Shown: positions 1 to 5,904 of the stretch, in pieces | Numbering within the stretch: position 1 is the stretch's first letter | Layout of the letters: every line of letters begins with the position of its first letter | Source: Lawsonibacter sp. | GTDB lineage: Bacteria > Bacillota > Clostridia > Oscillospirales > Oscillospiraceae | NCBI GenBank assembly: GCA_020025455.1 | Contig: JAHHSC010000048.1 | Coordinates: 1-9,646 of the forward strand | Direction of reading: 5' to 3' | Length of the DNA stretch: 9,646 bases | Program-made: the position numbers and the translations under genes | Notes under the pieces: model-generated | What the model was told of the DNA's origin: nothing | The model's input: only the letters and a program-made list of their open reading frames with translations | The model's database searches: none

Positions 1-7
1 CAGAAAT

Positions 8-46
8 AAAAAAACGCGCTCTCATCCCACACCTGGGACGAGAGCG
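8..46 (-). terminator. Intrinsic terminator of the T-box leader
   Basis: On the minus strand a 12-bp stem (46-35 with 28-17, one G-U pair, 6-nt loop) is followed after a few bases by seven T residues (14-8). It is the OFF state that competes with the antiterminator formed around the T-box at 55-67. Confidence 0.9.
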
Positions 47-259
47 GTTCGCTTCGTGGTGCCACCCAAATTCAAGCGCCGGAGCGCTCCTTTTGCCTTC
101 TGTTGCGGGAAGGGGACCGCACCCGTCTCCGGGTCCGCTGCTGGCGCTGTCTTTGCCGAAGCCGATGCCCTGGTGCCCTCTCAGCCCCGCAAGCGGGAGG
201 CACCTCTCTGTTGGGTGGATTTTCGGTTACTAATGCGCCGTCCTGGCGGTAAACTGATT
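8..259 (-). promoter_or_regulatory. T-box riboswitch leader, probably Asp-specific
   Basis: Read on the minus strand this is a complete T-box leader, which senses uncharged tRNA and controls transcription of a gene beyond the left edge, normally an aminoacyl-tRNA synthetase or amino-acid gene. Visible parts, 5' to 3': Stem I base GGCGC (239-235) pairing with GCGCC (147-143); a specifier loop whose 5' side contains AGTA (S-turn) and whose 3' side is CAAAGACA (155-148); the AGAGAG motif (209-204) followed by a hairpin containing GGCTG; the T-box sequence GGGTGGCACCACG (67-55); and an intrinsic terminator. By the usual geometry (AA, codon, purine, stem) the specifier is GAC at 151-149, meaning Asp. 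The T-box UGGC would pair with a GCCA tRNA end, that is discriminator G, which fits tRNA-Asp. The class call is strong; the amino acid is inference from a hand fold. Confidence 0.88.
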
Positions 260-265
260 GGGTTC

Positions 266-294
266 ATGCTACCCCATAAGCCCGCATTTGTCAA
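266..294 (-). promoter_or_regulatory. Promoter of the T-box transcript
   Basis: Minus-strand -35 TTGACA (294-289) is perfect; after 17 bases comes TAGCAT (271-266), four of six matches to the -10 consensus. The predicted start near 259 lies just before Stem I of the T-box. The promoter begins immediately after the stop codon of the mgsA-like gene, so the T-box gene is a separate transcription unit. Confidence 0.75.
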
Positions 295-297
295 GGG

Positions 298-714
298 TCA
301 CAGGGCAAAAGGCACCCGGTTGCTGTTGACCACTTCCCGCCAATCCAGATCGCCCCGGGCCAGACCGTGAATCAGCATTTCGGCCGTGGCCACGTTGGTG
401 GCAACGGGGACGGACTGCTCATCGCACAGACGGGTGATATACAGCACATCCTTGTCCATCTCGTTGTCCTGGGGGGAGTTGAAAAACAGGACCATGTCAA
501 TTTCGTTGTAGATGATCCTCTGTCCGATCTGTTCAATGCCGCCATGCTCATGGGACAAAAACAGATGGACGGGCAGGCCGGTGGCGTCCGCGATCATACG
601 ACCGGTGGCGTTGGTTGCACACACCGAATGTTTGGACAGAACGCCGCAATACGCTGTGCAAAACTGGACCATCAGGTCTTGTTTCTTGGTATGGCTCATG
701 ATCGCAATGTTCAT
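298..714 (-). CDS. Methylglyoxal synthase family protein, degenerate active site
   Basis: 138 aa, close to the length of clostridial MgsA, which converts dihydroxyacetone phosphate to methylglyoxal and phosphate in the cytosol. The fold is recognisable throughout: QFCTAY, the ATNATG phosphate-loop region, NEIDMVLFF, VPVATNVATAE and a GDLDWREVV tail typical of Firmicute MgsA. From memory of the E. coli enzyme, however, catalytic D71 (GGDQQ) is I60 here (GGIEQ), G66 is H55, D20 is T9, K23 aligns with Q12, D91 is S80 and H98 is M86. H19 (H8), T48 (T37) and D101 (D89) remain. It is therefore probably inactive as a synthase or has changed function, so I give no mgsA symbol. The ribosome site AGGAGG lies 10 bases before the ATG. 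It sits 46 bases downstream of minD and is likely co-transcribed with it. Confidence 0.88.
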   Translation of the reverse strand: MNIAIMSHTKKQDLMVQFCTAYCGVLSKHSVCATNATGRMIADATGLPVHLFLSHEHGGIEQIGQRIIYNEIDMVLFFNSPQDNEMDKDVLYITRLCDEQSVPVATNVATAEMLIHGLARGDLDWREVVNSNRVPFAL

Positions 715-760
715 TTGACGCTTCCTCCTATATAAATCGTGTCAGGTTGGCTCCGCGCCT

Positions 761-1495
761 TCAGCGGATCCGCATGACAGGAACGTAGCGGCCGTCCAGA
801 CGCTGGGCAATGTTCCGGCAGGCCTGCGCCGCACCGGAGTGGTTCTGGACCACCAGGGGCTGGCCCATATTGGCACACAGCATCACCTTGGGGTCCTCCG
901 GCAGCACCCCCAGAAGGGGCAGGCCGGCTGTATTCATGGCATCGTCGATGGTGGTGCGCAGCTTTCGCAGCAGCTTTGGCTGGATGCGGTTCATCACCAG
1001 GTGGACCTGGCGGATCTCGGACAGTTCCCCCACGGTGCGCTGGGCATCACGCAGGGAGCTTGCGTCGTTTGTTGCCACCACCACAACGCGATCAGCCCCG
1101 CAGATGGCCAGCCGGAATCCGGCGCCAAGACCCGCGGGGGAGTCGATCAGGATATAATCATAGTGGTCCCGCGCTGCCTTGAGCAGCGCCCTCACCTTAT
1201 CTTCTGTCAAATTGGCCGGAAGATGCATGGGCGCGGTGAGCAGGGACAGATTTTTGACGGTGGGGTGGGTCACAGCGGCACGGCTGAGGGGGCAGCGCCC
1301 CAGGGCCACGTCGGTGAAATCCATCAGCGCCCGGTCGTTGAGTCCCAGGGTGATGTCCAGATTTCGAAGTCCGATATCCATGTCGATGGTCAGCACGCTC
1401 TTGCCCAGCAGAGCAAGGCTGGCTGCCACGCCGCCGGTGATAGAGGTCTTGCCCGTTCCTCCTTTCCCGGAGGTTACGGCGATGACGGTACCCAT
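761..1495 (-). CDS. minD: Septum site-determining ATPase MinD
   Basis: 244 aa. MinD is a membrane-cycling ATPase that dimerises on ATP and, with MinC, keeps FtsZ rings away from the poles. It carries a deviant Walker A SGKGGTGKTS (K11 signature, K16), Walker A' DMDIGLRNLD (D38, D40) with the MinD-specific LRNLD, and switch II DSPAG near 120. The start is set by AAGGAGG a few bases upstream of an ATG that gives MGTVIAV; the frame stays open 27 codons further but without a ribosome site. Oddities: the usual length is about 260-270 aa, and the end (QRLDGRYVPVMRIR) is basic but lacks the clear amphipathic membrane-targeting helix of B. subtilis or E. coli MinD. No minC or minE is adjacent. A MinD/ParA-like protein with another role is the alternative, but the LRNLD motif favours MinD. 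Confidence 0.88.
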   Translation of the reverse strand: MGTVIAVTSGKGGTGKTSITGGVAASLALLGKSVLTIDMDIGLRNLDITLGLNDRALMDFTDVALGRCPLSRAAVTHPTVKNLSLLTAPMHLPANLTEDKVRALLKAARDHYDYILIDSPAGLGAGFRLAICGADRVVVVATNDASSLRDAQRTVGELSEIRQVHLVMNRIQPKLLRKLRTTIDDAMNTAGLPLLGVLPEDPKVMLCANMGQPLVVQNHSGAAQACRNIAQRLDGRYVPVMRIR

Positions 1496-1524
1496 TGGAA
1501 ATTCCTCCTTATCACCATAGTTCA

Positions 1525-1552
1525 AGTTTACCACAAAAATGGCCTTCGTCAA
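1525..1552 (-). promoter_or_regulatory. Promoter of minD (extended -10)
   Basis: Minus-strand TTGACG (1552-1547), a 16-base spacer, then TAAACT (1530-1525) preceded by TGG, an extended -10. The predicted start near 1518 leaves a leader of about 20 bases containing the ribosome site. This makes minD and the mgsA-like gene their own unit. Confidence 0.65.
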
Positions 1553-1574
1553 CCATTTTTTCCTGTTTTTCAGC

Positions 1575-1602
1575 AAAAAAACCGTATTTTTTCCACATAC
1601 CG
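1575..1602 (-). terminator. Weak possible terminator after rsmG
   Basis: Directly after the rsmG stop, the minus strand has a short imperfect stem (1602-1597 with 1587-1582, one mismatch) followed by seven T (1581-1575). The stem is poor, so termination would be weak. A TTTTCCACA sequence lies inside it by chance or as a DnaA-box-like site. Confidence 0.3.
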
Positions 1603-1605
1603 CCC

Positions 1606-2319
1606 TTACAAAGGGGACTTCTGGATTTTAGCCCACCTTCTGGGATAGCCCTTCGGGGTGGGGGCCGTCTTTTCGATATCCACCACCCGATGGACCACAT
1701 CGGTCCCCGGCACGGCGTAGTCGGTGATCTGGCACACCCGGCCGCCCATCTGCTGGATGGCGTGGGCCGCCTCCTGGATCTCCTGGTCGCTGTCCACCGA
1801 CTTCATGGCCAGAAAATGGCCGCCCACCTTTACAAACGGAAGGCACAGCTCGCTCAAAAGCCGCAGGTCTGCCACGGCGCGGGCGGTGGCAAAGTCAAAG
1901 CTGTCCCGGAAGCCCTCCACCTGGGCCTGTTCCTCGGCACGGGCATGAATCGCCTGAATCTTGTCAAGTGAAAGTACTTCACAGACTTCTCTCAGCCAGT
2001 CCACCCGTTTGTTGAGGGAGTCCAGCAGGGTGACCTCCAGGTCGGGATTCAGAATTTTCAGGGGCAGGCCGGGGAAGCCGGCACCGGTCCCCACGTCGAT
2101 GAGGGTCTTGCCCTGGAAGTCGGCATGGTTCAGCAGGGCGGCGCAGTCCAGCATATGGAGCTTGGCCACCTGATCCGGCTCCTTGATGGCGGTCAGGTTC
2201 ATGACCTGGTTCTTCTCCAGAAGCATCGTGCCGTAGCGCTCCAGCAGGGCAGGGGAGTGGGCAGGGACCTTTCCCTCCAGACCCAGCTCCTTCAGGCCCG
2301 TTTCAATTATATCTCGCAT
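1606..2319 (-). CDS. rsmG: 16S rRNA (guanine-527-N7) methyltransferase RsmG
   Basis: 237 aa, the normal length. RsmG (GidB) methylates N7 of G527 in the 530 loop of 16S rRNA using S-adenosylmethionine; its loss in other bacteria gives low-level streptomycin resistance. The SAM motif DVGTGAGFPGLPL lies at 75-87, followed by the LLDSLNKRV acceptor region (98-106), HARAEE (125-130), TARAVADL (145-152) and the C-terminal TPKGYPRR typical of the family. The ATG is preceded by TAGGAGA about 8 bases away, a site that overlaps the stop region of the upstream membrane-protein gene (13-base gap), so the two are likely co-transcribed. In most Firmicutes rsmG is next to mnmG or noc near oriC; here it is separated from noc by serS and the par genes. 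Confidence 0.96.
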   Translation of the reverse strand: MRDIIETGLKELGLEGKVPAHSPALLERYGTMLLEKNQVMNLTAIKEPDQVAKLHMLDCAALLNHADFQGKTLIDVGTGAGFPGLPLKILNPDLEVTLLDSLNKRVDWLREVCEVLSLDKIQAIHARAEEQAQVEGFRDSFDFATARAVADLRLLSELCLPFVKVGGHFLAMKSVDSDQEIQEAAHAIQQMGGRVCQITDYAVPGTDVVHRVVDIEKTAPTPKGYPRRWAKIQKSPL

Positions 2320-2332
2320 GGTCAGTCTCCTA

Positions 2333-2680
2333 TCAGCGGAAGTTGGACATCAGACCGGCCACAGCCAGAGGCACCGTGGCCGCAGCCAGCCCCCAGCACA
2401 GCACGGCAAGCAGGATGGCGGGCCACTTGCCGGGGCGGCCGGTGCTGCGCCAGCTGACAATGGACACCGCCCCCATCCCCACCAGACCGGGAAGGGTCAG
2501 CAGGGGAGGCAGGTTGCCCAGCATGGTTCCGGTAAAAAAGAAGTAGGTGGTCAGTCCCAGAAAGAGGAGGGCATAGGCCAGACCGATCCAGGCCATGGTC
2601 CGCTTCACAGGGGAGGCTGGAATATAGCCCTTCTCGTTCGGCTCCTGGTTCTCCCGGGGGGCGTTTGGTTCGGTGCTCAT
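2333..2680 (-). CDS. Small three-helix membrane protein, function unknown
   Basis: 115 aa. I do not recognise a named family. The N-terminal 27 residues are hydrophilic and rich in Glu, Asn and Pro, then KGYIPASPVKR leads into three predicted membrane segments at about 28-50, 57-77 and 86-110, ending in a short NFR tail. The start at 2680 is chosen because AAAGGAGAA lies 7 bases upstream; an in-frame ATG nine codons earlier has no such site. It is 13 bases upstream of rsmG and probably in the same transcript. I infer only an integral membrane protein with the N terminus likely cytosolic. Confidence 0.75.
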   Translation of the reverse strand: MSTEPNAPRENQEPNEKGYIPASPVKRTMAWIGLAYALLFLGLTTYFFFTGTMLGNLPPLLTLPGLVGMGAVSIVSWRSTGRPGKWPAILLAVLCWGLAAATVPLAVAGLMSNFR

Positions 2681-2748
2681 GTCGTTCTCCTTTTTCCTGT
2701 CCGCCAACCGGTATCCGTTAAAAATCCGAAAAACTCCAATTTTTCCAG

Positions 2749-2783
2749 GTCCGCAAACCCTTGGGGCGCAAGGGTTTGCGGAC
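2749..2783. other. Strong 14-bp hairpin without a T-tract
   Basis: Perfect 14-bp inverted repeat (2749-2762 with 2770-2783) around a 7-base loop, in the 280-base gap between serS and the small membrane gene. Neither strand has a proper T-run after the stem, only TTT on the plus side, so it is not a standard intrinsic terminator. The core CCGCAAACC occurs in both arms and again, inverted, at 2915-2923. It could be an inefficient terminator after serS, an RNA processing or stability stem, or an operator. Confidence 0.6.
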
Positions 2784-2960
2784 TTTGACCGTTCTGGAGC
2801 GATTTTCAGGGGGCAAATTGGTCCATCGTAGGAGTTTGCACGCCCCGGTTGGCTGGAAACAGGTAATTCGTTCCGTATTATTCTGCCACTTTATTCCACT
2901 TTGTATTCTTCGCTGGTTTGCGGAATTTTTTCCACATTTCGGCGAAAATTTGTGGACCGT

Positions 2961-4265
2961 TTACTTGTTGTTGGGGACCAGCACCGTCTTGCCGCCCATG
3001 TAGGGGCGGAGCACGGCGGGGATCTTCACAGAGCCGTCCGCCTGCAGGTTGTTCTCCAGGAAGGCGATCAGCATACGGGGAGGTGCCACCACGGTGTTGT
3101 TCAGGGTGTGGGGCAGGTAGGTGCCCTTCTCGCCCTTCACGCGCATTTTCAGGCGGCGGGCCTGTGCGTCGCCCAGGTTGGAGCAGGAGCAGACCTCGAA
3201 GTACTTCTGCTGGCGGGGGGACCAGGCCTCGATGTCGCAGGACTTGACCTTCAGATCGGCCAGGTCACCGGAGCAGCACTCCAGCTGCCGGACGGGGATG
3301 TCCATGGAACGGAACAGCTCCACGGAGTAACGCCACATCTTCTCGTACCACTCCTTGGATTCCTCGGGCTTGCAGACCACGATCATCTCCTGCTTCTCAA
3401 ACTGGTGGATGCGGTACACGCCGCGCTCCTCGATGCCGTGGGCGCCCTTCTCCTTGCGGAAGCAGGGGGAGTAGGAGGTCAGGGTCTGGGGCAGGGAGGC
3501 CTCAGGAATGATCTGGTCAATGAACTTGCCGATCATGGAGTGCTCGGAGGTGCCGATCAGGTACAGGTCCTCGCCCTCGATCTTGTACATCATGGCCTCC
3601 ATATCGGTCTGGCTCATGACGCCCTCCACCACGTTGCCGTGGATCATGAAGGGGGGGATGCAGAAGGTGAAGCCCTTGTCGATCATAAAGTCGCGGGCGT
3701 AGGCCAGCACCGCCTCGTGCAGGCGGGCGATGTCGCCCAGCAGGTAGTAGAAGCCGTTGCCGGACACGCGGCCGGCGGCATCCATGTCGATGCCGTTGAA
3801 GGACTCCATGATCTCGGTGTGGTAGGGGATCTCAAACTCGGGCACCACAGGCTCGCCGAAGCGCTCCACCTCCACGTTGGCGGAGTCATCCGGGCCGATG
3901 GGCACGGAGGGATCAATGATGTTGGGGATGACCAGCATGATCTTGCGGATCTTCTCGGCCAGCTCGGACTCCTTGACCTCCAGCTCAGCCAGACGGTCGG
4001 CGTTTGCCTTGACCTGTGCCTTTGCTTCCTCGGCCTCCTCCAGCTTGGAGGGGTCCTTCTTGGCCTGGCCCATCAACATGCCCACCTTTTTGCTCAGGGC
4101 ATTGCGGCTGGCGCGCAGCTCATTGGCCTCGTTGACCGCAGCGCGGTTCTCTGCATCCAGCGCCAGCACCTCATCCACCAGAGGCAGCTTCTGGTCCTGG
4201 AACTTCTTCTTGATATTCTCCTTGACGATGTCGGGGTTCTCCCGGACAAACTTGATATCCAGCAT
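2961..4265 (-). CDS. serS: Seryl-tRNA synthetase
   Basis: 434 aa class II synthetase that charges tRNA-Ser with serine. The N-terminal long coiled-coil arm that grips the tRNA-Ser variable arm spans about 30-110. The catalytic core shows GTSEH (238-242), motif 2 FRKEKGAHG to RIHQFEKQE (269-293), CDIEAWSPRQQKYFEVCSCSN (343-363) and motif 3 around HTLNNT to GSVKIPAVLRPYMGG. The TSEH and HTLNNT versions differ from TAEVP and HTLNGS of B. subtilis and E. coli SerRS and look more like a variant sub-branch. The start giving MLDIKFVREN matches the family and has AAGGAG about 11 bases upstream; an in-frame ATG 11 codons earlier has no site. serS is often near oriC in Firmicutes. No T-box precedes it in the short upstream gap. 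Confidence 0.96.
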   Translation of the reverse strand: MLDIKFVRENPDIVKENIKKKFQDQKLPLVDEVLALDAENRAAVNEANELRASRNALSKKVGMLMGQAKKDPSKLEEAEEAKAQVKANADRLAELEVKESELAEKIRKIMLVIPNIIDPSVPIGPDDSANVEVERFGEPVVPEFEIPYHTEIMESFNGIDMDAAGRVSGNGFYYLLGDIARLHEAVLAYARDFMIDKGFTFCIPPFMIHGNVVEGVMSQTDMEAMMYKIEGEDLYLIGTSEHSMIGKFIDQIIPEASLPQTLTSYSPCFRKEKGAHGIEERGVYRIHQFEKQEMIVVCKPEESKEWYEKMWRYSVELFRSMDIPVRQLECCSGDLADLKVKSCDIEAWSPRQQKYFEVCSCSNLGDAQARRLKMRVKGEKGTYLPHTLNNTVVAPPRMLIAFLENNLQADGSVKIPAVLRPYMGGKTVLVPNNK

Positions 4266-4361
4266 AGTATTGAACTCTCCTTGTAAGTTATGATCCAAAC
4301 AGTTGGATGAAATGACGGTTGTACTCCCACGGCAGGGGAGGGGGGAGGCCTGTGCCGGTTT

Positions 4362-4377
4362 TGTTTCACATGAAACA
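4362..4377. other. parS: parS site (one central mismatch)
   Basis: TGTTTCACATGAAACA matches the 16-bp consensus TGTTTCACGTGAAACA at 15 of 16 positions. It lies in the gap between the coiled-coil membrane gene and serS, about 0.6 kb downstream of parB on the parB transcript side. Confidence 0.9.
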
Positions 4378-4403
4378 TTTGCCCTTTACAGCCCTTCGGT
4401 TCT

Positions 4404-4943
4404 TTACTTGATGACCCTTTCCCGGATCTCCATGAAGCGGTCGTAGGGGGAGAAGCGGCCGTTGTCGGTCACGCTCTCCCGGGGCAGGCACTCCTGAAGG
4501 CCATCGGCCTCCAGACTTTCGATCAGCTGGCGGGCCAGGGTGTAGCGCCCCTTGCTGAACGCCTCGTTAATCTGCCAGAACCAGTCCATGGCCCGGACCG
4601 AGCGCTCCAGCCCGGCGGCCTGGGCCTGGACCTCGTCCAGGGCCTTCTCCGTCTTTTCGGCCTCGTCCAGCTTCTCCTTCAGCGCCTCGTTCTCATCCAG
4701 CACATCCTGGAGCCGCTGGGCGGCGCTGCTGCTGGTCTGCTTCAAGTCGCTGATCTGCGCCTGACTTGCATCAATGGCCTGGCGATGCTGGCGCATCTCC
4801 ATGGCGAAGGTGAACAGCAGCAGCGCAAACGCCGCACCGAACAGCACGGAAACATACCGCACCACGGACCGCTCAGACTTCTTCTGGGCCGCTTCCTTTT
4901 CCTGTTCCGGAATGGGGGATGGGTCCTTTTTCTCTTCGCTCAT
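4404..4943 (-). CDS. Single-pass membrane protein with coiled coil, function unknown
   Basis: 179 aa. I recognise no named family. Residues 1-26 are charged (many Glu and Lys), one membrane helix spans about 27-49 (VVRYVSVLFGAAFALLLF), and 53-117 is a predicted coiled coil with heptad-like Leu and many Glu, Lys and Gln. A C-terminal helical region (WFWQINEAFSKGRYTLARQLIESLE) then looks like a TPR-type helical pair. Positive charge beside the helix on the N-terminal side suggests a cytosolic N terminus and an external coiled coil. The start lies 4 bases after the parB stop with GGAGAGG inside the parB end, so translation is probably coupled to parB. Clostridia often have DUF4446 in this slot, but I do not see that motif. 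A role linked to segregation or envelope is inference from position only. Confidence 0.82.
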   Translation of the reverse strand: MSEEKKDPSPIPEQEKEAAQKKSERSVVRYVSVLFGAAFALLLFTFAMEMRQHRQAIDASQAQISDLKQTSSSAAQRLQDVLDENEALKEKLDEAEKTEKALDEVQAQAAGLERSVRAMDWFWQINEAFSKGRYTLARQLIESLEADGLQECLPRESVTDNGRFSPYDRFMEIRERVIK

Positions 4944-4947
4944 TTGC

Positions 4948-5829
4948 TCAGTCCTCTCCGTGCAGGGTCTGGAGCATACCAAGCAGGCTCTCCAGATCCT
5001 CCGAATCATAGTATTCCAACTCGATTTTGCCCTTCTTGCCGTGGTGGTTGATGTGGACCTTACGGCCAAGGCGGCCGCCCAGATCCTTCTCCAGCTCCCC
5101 CAGATAGATGGAAAGGTCGGGCCCCTGGTCCGTTTCCTTGTCCTTTTTCTGCTTCTGGAGGGCCTTGACCAGGGCCTCGGTCTGCCGGACCGACAGCCGG
5201 GCCTCCACCACGCGCTTGGCGCACTCCCGCTGGAGGGCCGGGGTGGGGGCGGCCAGAATTGCTCTGGCGTGACCGGCAGAGAGGGTTCCCTCTTCCACCA
5301 GAGCCAGAATATCCTCGGGCAGAGCCAGCAGCCGCAGGGTATTGGCCACCGCGGGGCGGGACTTGCCCATGCGCTGCGCCACCTGCTCCTGGGTCAGCCC
5401 GTAGTCGTCCATGAGGGTCTGGTAGCCCTTGGCCTCTTCGCAGGGGTTCAGATCCTCTCGCTGGAGGTTTTCGATCAGGCCCAGCTCCATGACCTTGCGG
5501 TCGTCTGCCTCGATGATGACAGCGGGGACCTCGATGAGACCGGCGGCCTTAGCCGCTCTCCAGCGGCGCTCGCCGGCGATGATCTGGTAATAGCCCGTGG
5601 CCAGACGGCGCACCGTCAAAGGCTGAATGATGCCGTGGACCCGGATTGAGTCGGCCAGATCGGCCAAGCTCTCCTGGTCGAACCGCTTTCTGGGCTGGTT
5701 CAGACCGGGCTCTACCTGGGAAATGGGCAGGGTGACAAAGCCGTCGCCCTGCTGGGTCTGGAGTCCGGGATCGCCCAGCAGAGCGTTCAGTCCCCGGCCC
5801 AGCCCGTGTTCTAATTTTTGCCTCGCCAT
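4948..5829 (-). CDS. parB: Chromosome partitioning protein ParB (Spo0J)
   Basis: 293 aa. ParB loads on parS, spreads as a CTP-dependent clamp, recruits SMC and stimulates ParA ATPase. The N-terminal GLGRGLNALLG (9-19) is the ParA-contacting peptide. The CTP-binding domain has NQPRKRF (44-50), GERRWRA (86-92) and ENLQREDLNPCEEA (120-133). A helix-turn-helix lies at about 145-168 (LTQEQVAQRMGKSRPAVANTLRLL), and the C-terminal dimerisation domain at about 238-290. R158, T164, A169 and G186 correspond by spacing to the R173/T179/A184/G201 set (Caulobacter numbering) that gives parS rather than NBS binding. The ATG has AGAGAGG about 7 bases upstream. It follows parA after a 75-base gap with a large palindrome and is expressed from the parA promoter. 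Confidence 0.97.
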   Translation of the reverse strand: MARQKLEHGLGRGLNALLGDPGLQTQQGDGFVTLPISQVEPGLNQPRKRFDQESLADLADSIRVHGIIQPLTVRRLATGYYQIIAGERRWRAAKAAGLIEVPAVIIEADDRKVMELGLIENLQREDLNPCEEAKGYQTLMDDYGLTQEQVAQRMGKSRPAVANTLRLLALPEDILALVEEGTLSAGHARAILAAPTPALQRECAKRVVEARLSVRQTEALVKALQKQKKDKETDQGPDLSIYLGELEKDLGGRLGRKVHINHHGKKGKIELEYYDSEDLESLLGMLQTLHGED

Positions 5830-5867
5830 AGTAACACCTCTCTCTAGGCGCGGTTCTCTCTTGCGCC

Positions 5868-5893
5868 GGGATGTATCGGGACCGATACATCCC
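5868..5893. repeat. 26-bp near-perfect palindrome between parA and parB
   Basis: Two perfect 12-base arms (5868-5879, starting GGGATGTATCGG, and 5882-5893) are separated by only two bases. It lies between the parA stop and the parB ribosome site. There is no T-run on either side, so it is not a normal terminator. The very short spacer suits a dimeric protein-binding operator; as RNA it could form a 10-11 bp stem that lowers parB expression relative to parA. It does not resemble parS or NBS. Confidence 0.85.
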
Positions 5894-5904
5894 TTATGTA
5901 CTTC

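Noticed and set aside
1589..2936. TTTTCCACA at 1589-1597 and 2928-2936 as DnaA boxes
   Set aside because: Each has one mismatch to TTATCCACA, but the two are isolated and 1.3 kb apart with no cluster or AT-rich unwinding element, so no origin is called.
2901..4286. Long plus-strand open frame (461 codons) opposite serS
   Set aside because: Antisense shadow of serS with biased Leu/His/Gly/Val composition; no ribosome site or recognisable domain.
4266..4403. Promoter and terminator between the parB operon and serS
   Set aside because: Only weak -10-like and short-stem sequences are visible, so serS could be transcribed by read-through or from a poor-consensus promoter; I could not support a specific site.
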